Assembly: GCF_004310285.1 (NCBI RefSeq)
Contig: NZ_SISF01000028.1
Coordinates: forward strand, 59,276 to 123,275
Length of the DNA stretch: 64,000 bases
Direction of reading: 5' to 3'
DNA from: Agrobacterium cavarae
GTDB lineage: Bacteria; Pseudomonadota; Alphaproteobacteria; Rhizobiales; Rhizobiaceae
In this document: piece by piece, positions 60,059 to 64,000 of the stretch
Position numbering within the stretch: the first letter of the stretch is position 1
Layout: each line of letters begins with the position of its first letter
Notes under the pieces: model-generated
The model's database searches: none
Told to the model about the DNA's origin: nothing
The model's input: the letters and a program-made list of their open reading frames with translations, nothing else
Made by a program: the position numbers and the translations under genes

Positions 60059-62764
60059 TTAAAGCGCGACCACCTTTTTCGGAGAGGTATTCGGCTGCTT
60101 TTCCGCCTGAGATAGTGTGGCCTGGGCAGCCGCCAGCCGTGCGATCGGCACGCGGAAGGGCGAGCAGGATACGTAATCCAGCCCGACATTTTCGCAGAAA
60201 TCGATGGAGGTCGGGTCGCCGCCATGCTCACCGCAAATGCCGAGCTTGAGCTCCGAGCGCGTTTGCCTGCCGCGCTCCGCCGCAATGCGGATCAACTCCC
60301 CTACCCCGTCGAAATCCAGTGAGACGAAGGGGTCGCGCTCGATGATGCCCTTGCGCTGATAGGTATTCATAAAGCGCGCGGCATCGTCACGCGAAATGCC
60401 GAAGGTGGTCTGCGTCAAGTCGTTGGTGCCGAAGGAAAAGAATTCCGCAGCCTCGGCGATGACGTGTGCGCGAAGAGCGGCGCGCGGCAGCTCGATCATC
60501 GTGCCCGTCAGATATTCCAGCGTCATGCCGGTTTCGGCCGCAACTTCCGCTGCAACACGGTCGATCACACCACGAACATAATCCAATTCCGAGCGGAGGC
60601 TGACAAGCGGCACCATGATTTCGGGCACCACGGGGGCGCCGGTTCGGCGAGCTGCTTCCACTGCTGCCTCGAATATGGCGCGGGCCTGCATCTCGGCAAT
60701 TTCCGGATAGGAGATCGCCAGGCGGCAACCGCGGTGGCCAAGCATGGGGTTGAATTCGTGCAGCGCATCGAGCCTCTGGCGGAACAGAGTCTGCGGCATG
60801 CCCATGGCGGCAGCCACTTCGACGATCTCGCCATCGGTCTTCGGCAAGAACTCGTGGAGCGGCGGATCCAGCAGGCGGATCGTCACCGGCATGCCATGCA
60901 TGATGGAGAAGAGTTCGGTGAAATCCTCCCGCTGCATGGGGAGCAACTGGTCGAGTGCGGAACGTCTGCCCGCCTCATCCTCGGCAAGGATCATTTCGCG
61001 CATCACATGGATACGCTCGCCTTCGAAGAACATGTGCTCGGTGCGGCAGAGACCGATGCCTTCAGCACCGAAGGCGCGGGCAGCACGCGCATCGGCTGGC
61101 GTATCGGCATTGGTGCGCACCGTCATGCGGCGCGCGCCATCGGCCCATTCCATCAACTTGCCGAAATCGCCGGAAAGCTCCGGCTGCGTCATCGGCACTT
61201 CGCCCCTCAGCACGCGGCCGGACGATCCGTCGATGGTGATGACGTCACCCTTGCGCAGCATGCAGCCGATGCCGATCAGCACGCCATTGCGCAAATCAAC
61301 GCGCATGGAGCCAGCGCCGGTGACGCAGGGAATACCCATGCCGCGCGCGACGACCGCTGCATGGCTCGTCATACCGCCGCGGGTGGTGAGAATACCCTCG
61401 GCCGCATGCATGCCATGAATATCTTCGGGGCTGGTTTCCATGCGTACCAGTATGACGCGGCGACCTTCCGCCTTGGCGGCAACCGCTTCTTCGGCGCTGA
61501 AAACAATCTCTCCGGATGCAGCGCCAGGGGACGCCGGAAGGCCGGAGCCGATAATGGGTCTTTCGATGGAGGAATCGATCGTCGGGTGCAGCAATTGATC
61601 GAGCGATGACGGATCGATCCTGCAAACCGCTTCATCTGCGGTGATCAGACCTTCCTCGACCATATCGACGGCGATCTTCATGGCAGCGCGCGTCGTGCGC
61701 TTGCCGCAACGGGTCTGAAGCATCCAAAGCTGCCCGCGCTCGATAGTGAACTCCATATCCTGCATGTCGCGGTAATGGGTTTCCAACTGCTTGCAGATCG
61801 CGAGGAATTCCTGAAATGCCTCCGGCATCAGCTTTTCCATCGACGGCTTGTCGGAACCGGATGCAAGACGTGCCGCTTCGGTGATGGATTGCGGCGTACG
61901 GATACCGGCGACGACATCCTCGCCTTGCGCGTTGACGAGGAACTCGCCGTAAAGCTCTTTTTCACCGGTGGAGGGGTTGCGGGTGAAGGCAACGCCTGTC
62001 GCAGAAGTGGAGCCGAGATTGCCGAAGACCATGGCCTGGACGTTGACTGCCGTTCCCCAGTCGCCGGGGATATTGTGCAGATGGCGATAGGTGACGGCGC
62101 GTGTGTTCATCCAGCTGGAAAAGACAGCGCCGATCGCGCCCCAGAGCTGGACTTCGGTATCCTGCGGAAAAGGTTCATCCAGCTCGTCTTCGACCAGTTG
62201 CTTGTAGCGCGATACCACATGCTGCCATTCGTCGGCGGACAGTTCCGTATCGTATTCGTGGCCGAGGCGACCCTTCTCGTCCTCAAGAATTTCCTCGAAG
62301 ACTTCATGGTCGAGACCCATGACCACGTCGGCATACATCTGGATGAAGCGGCGATAGCTATCCCATGCAAAACGGGCGTCGCCGGAATCCTCGCAGAGCG
62401 CCTGCACCGTCTCGTCATTGAGGCCGAGATTGAGAACGGTATCCATCATGCCGGGCATAGAGGCACGCGCACCAGAGCGAATGGAGATCAGGAGTGGGCG
62501 CGGGCCTGCACCGAATTTGCGGCCGGTCATCACTTCCATCCCGGCAATGCCGCTTGAAACCTGGAGCTTCAGGTCATTGGGGAGCTGGCGTCCGCCCTGG
62601 TGGTAGCGACCGCAGACTTCGCTGATAATGGTGAAGCCGGGCGGAACAGGCAGGCCAAGACTTGCCATTTCGGCAAGATGCGCACCCTTGCCTCCCAATA
62701 TGGCAACGTCACCAGCACGGCCCTCGGCAGCACCGTTGCCGAAGGTATAAACCCATTTCTTCAT
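60059..62764 (-). CDS. ppdK: Pyruvate phosphate dikinase
   Basis: A 901-residue cytosolic enzyme interconverting PEP, AMP and PPi with pyruvate, ATP and Pi. The ATP-grasp domain is N-terminal (AILGGKGAHLAEMASLGLPVPPGF, ISIRSGARASMPGMMDTVLNLG). The swivelling phosphohistidine domain has TRGGMTSHAAVVARGMG with His468. The PEP/pyruvate barrel shows GLCRTEHMFFEGERI, LGHRGCRLAISYPEI and FFSFGTNDLTQTTFG. Length is near the usual 880-890. It gives gluconeogenic flexibility. It is divergent from the chemoreceptor region; 189 bases upstream hold no clear gene. Confidence 0.97.
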   Translation of the reverse strand: MKKWVYTFGNGAAEGRAGDVAILGGKGAHLAEMASLGLPVPPGFTIISEVCGRYHQGGRQLPNDLKLQVSSGIAGMEVMTGRKFGAGPRPLLISIRSGARASMPGMMDTVLNLGLNDETVQALCEDSGDARFAWDSYRRFIQMYADVVMGLDHEVFEEILEDEKGRLGHEYDTELSADEWQHVVSRYKQLVEDELDEPFPQDTEVQLWGAIGAVFSSWMNTRAVTYRHLHNIPGDWGTAVNVQAMVFGNLGSTSATGVAFTRNPSTGEKELYGEFLVNAQGEDVVAGIRTPQSITEAARLASGSDKPSMEKLMPEAFQEFLAICKQLETHYRDMQDMEFTIERGQLWMLQTRCGKRTTRAAMKIAVDMVEEGLITADEAVCRIDPSSLDQLLHPTIDSSIERPIIGSGLPASPGAASGEIVFSAEEAVAAKAEGRRVILVRMETSPEDIHGMHAAEGILTTRGGMTSHAAVVARGMGIPCVTGAGSMRVDLRNGVLIGIGCMLRKGDVITIDGSSGRVLRGEVPMTQPELSGDFGKLMEWADGARRMTVRTNADTPADARAARAFGAEGIGLCRTEHMFFEGERIHVMREMILAEDEAGRRSALDQLLPMQREDFTELFSIMHGMPVTIRLLDPPLHEFLPKTDGEIVEVAAAMGMPQTLFRQRLDALHEFNPMLGHRGCRLAISYPEIAEMQARAIFEAAVEAARRTGAPVVPEIMVPLVSLRSELDYVRGVIDRVAAEVAAETGMTLEYLTGTMIELPRAALRAHVIAEAAEFFSFGTNDLTQTTFGISRDDAARFMNTYQRKGIIERDPFVSLDFDGVGELIRIAAERGRQTRSELKLGICGEHGGDPTSIDFCENVGLDYVSCSPFRVPIARLAAAQATLSQAEKQPNTSPKKVVAL

Positions 62765-62953
62765 TATACGCTCTCCACCCAGAAGCGTTCTTGTTTTTCA
62801 ACCCATTATAGCATTGTCACACTGTTGGGAACGCCAGAGAACACAAGATGACAGTGCAGTGCAGCATAATTGCGGCATAGGCAGGCCGCGAGGCAAGACG
62901 CCCGCGGCAAGCGCGGGCGTCGATTTTTACAAGCTGGCGTCCAAAAACCCTTA

Positions 62954-64000
62954 TCAGAACTCTACCCAGTCCTGCTTGACGGCTGCATTGCCGCCGAAGG
63001 CAGTTGCAAGCTTGCGACCAAGCGCGCGGGCGGGTGACGCTGCCGGACGCTCCGCAGGCGTTGCGGATCGGATCGGCGCTTCGAAGGTGGCAGACAGCTT
63101 GAACTGGCCGAGAAGCTGGTTCAGCGAAGAGGCTTCGCGGGCAAGACCATGGCTGGCTGCCGTCGTCTCTTCCACCATCGCCGCATTCTTCTGCGTATCC
63201 TGGTCCATCTGGTTCACAGCCGTGTTGATCTGCTGCAGACCGGAGGACTGTTCCTGTGCCGCTTCCACGATCGCCATCACGTGGCGGTTGATCTCCTGCA
63301 CTTCGGCAACGATGGTTTCCAGCGCACGGCCGGTTTCACCGACGAGCTCAACACCTTCCTGAACCTGGGTGTTCGAGGTGGAGATCAGCCCCTTGATGTC
63401 CTTGGCGGCACTGGCAGAACGCTGTGCCAGTTCACGCACCTCCTGGGCAACGACAGCAAAGCCCTTGCCTGCCTCACCGGCACGGGCGGCTTCGACACCG
63501 GCATTCAGCGCCAAAAGGTTGGTCTGGAAGGCAATCTCATCGATGACGCTGATGATGTTGGAAATCTCACCCGACGACTTCTCGATCCGCTCCATGGCAA
63601 CAACAGCCTTGCGAACGACCTCACCCGACTGTTCGGCACCGGTGCGGGCCTTGGCAACCAGATGACCGGCTTCCTGGGCGCGACGGGTGGAATCTTTCAC
63701 CGTGGTGGTGATTTCTTCCAGTGCTGCTGCGGTTTCTTCGACCGAGGCTGCCTGCTGTTCGGTGCGCTTGGCAAGATCGTCTGCCGCGGCACGGATTTCG
63801 TTTGCGCCGGCATCGATGCCACGGGCATTCTCGGCCACGCGGGTGAGAGCAGACTGAAGCTTTTCGGCAGAGGCGTTGAAGTTCTCGCGAACCGTATCGA
63901 GATGGGCAACGAAAGGCTGGCTGATACGATAAGAGACATCGCCATCCGACAGGCGTGACAATCCGTTGGCGAGATTGTCGACGGCAAACTGCGTGTCTGC
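62954..64000 (-). CDS. Methyl-accepting chemotaxis protein, 3' part cut by window edge
   Basis: The frame stays open to position 64000, so the N-terminus is outside the window. The visible part starts in a HAMP-like region (FAVDNLANGLSRLSDGDVSYRI). The signalling domain has the hairpin tip EIAFQTNLLALNAGVEAARAGEAGKGFAVVAQEVR. The C-terminus is QDWVEF, resembling the DWEEF/NWETF-type pentapeptide bound by CheR and CheB, so methylation tethering is likely. The input ligand is unknown. Confidence 0.92.
   Translation of the reverse strand, partial: ADTQFAVDNLANGLSRLSDGDVSYRISQPFVAHLDTVRENFNASAEKLQSALTRVAENARGIDAGANEIRAAADDLAKRTEQQAASVEETAAALEEITTTVKDSTRRAQEAGHLVAKARTGAEQSGEVVRKAVVAMERIEKSSGEISNIISVIDEIAFQTNLLALNAGVEAARAGEAGKGFAVVAQEVRELAQRSASAAKDIKGLISTSNTQVQEGVELVGETGRALETIVAEVQEINRHVMAIVEAAQEQSSGLQQINTAVNQMDQDTQKNAAMVEETTAASHGLAREASSLNQLLGQFKLSATFEAPIRSATPAERPAASPARALGRKLATAFGGNAAVKQDWVEF

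Noticed and set aside
60464..61609. A 381-codon plus-strand frame opposite ppdK
   Set aside because: It lies inside the conserved ppdK catalytic region; the product is His/Arg-rich and matches nothing.
1..64000. CRISPR array or clustered direct repeats
   Set aside because: No regularly spaced repeat units were seen; the only repeat family is dispersed single copies.

Overview
The window reads as a chromosomal segment of an alphaproteobacterium of the Rhizobiaceae (Agrobacterium/Rhizobium type). This rests on gene content: a betI-betB-betA choline operon, an APS-reductase type cysH-cysD-cysN cluster beside an sbp-cysT-cysW-cysA sulfate importer, a divergent ohr/ohrR pair, pyruvate phosphate dikinase, a Tat-type malate:quinone oxidoreductase, an R. 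etli-type asparaginase, and a chemoreceptor ending in a DWVEF-like pentapeptide. Codon usage is that of a moderately GC-rich genome. The species cannot be fixed from the sequence alone. There is no phage, integrase, transposase or CRISPR array.

Layout. 1-9.2 kb: the 3' part of ilvE, tam, a VOC/WYL pair, a lone TadG-like protein, and regulator/transporter pairs (LysR/MFS, AraC/LysE) with an aldo/keto reductase. 9.2-16 kb: SDR/HxlR, a HerA-like ATPase, a GNAT enzyme, a RES-Xre toxin-antitoxin pair and ohr/ohrR. 16-22 kb: two paralogous L,D-transpeptidases, an exported hydrolase, and the exonuclease-ligase pair of the 'ligase-associated' DNA repair set. 22-31 kb: two diguanylate cyclases, a MarR/DHA2 efflux pair, a GST, asparaginase, DUF3750, a ClC channel and a ParE-type toxin-antitoxin pair. 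31-39 kb: betIBA with a clear BetI-type palindrome, an orphan ParD, an EAL-CBS-GGDEF protein and a quinone oxidoreductase. 39-47 kb: sulfate uptake on the minus strand, divergent from sulfate activation and reduction on the plus strand.

47.4-53.8 kb is the accessory-looking part. A roughly 750-residue glycosyltransferase-like/coiled-coil/methyltransferase fusion and a family 2 glycosyltransferase are transcribed leftward. A compact six-gene operon of mostly unrecognised small proteins around a catalytically altered DapA-like protein is transcribed rightward. A tRNA-Pro gene closes this block. 53.9-64 kb returns to housekeeping: tRNA-Pro, a lipoprotein, mqo, tRNA-Gln, MBL and DCC proteins, DUF1499, a small lipoprotein, ppdK and the 3' part of a chemoreceptor.

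How parts work together. Sbp-CysTWA imports sulfate, CysDN adenylates it, and CysH reduces APS directly, so no APS kinase is needed here. BetI probably represses betBA, which convert choline to glycine betaine. OhrR probably represses ohr. Three c-di-GMP enzymes lie within 16 kb. A dispersed ~100-bp repeat with a GCGTCC/GGACGC stem is present in five full or partial copies, four of them in the gap between convergent genes, where it could act as a two-way transcription terminator. An unannotated small transcript candidate (38.99-39.18 kb) and a 25-residue membrane peptide (46.94-47.02 kb) are also present.
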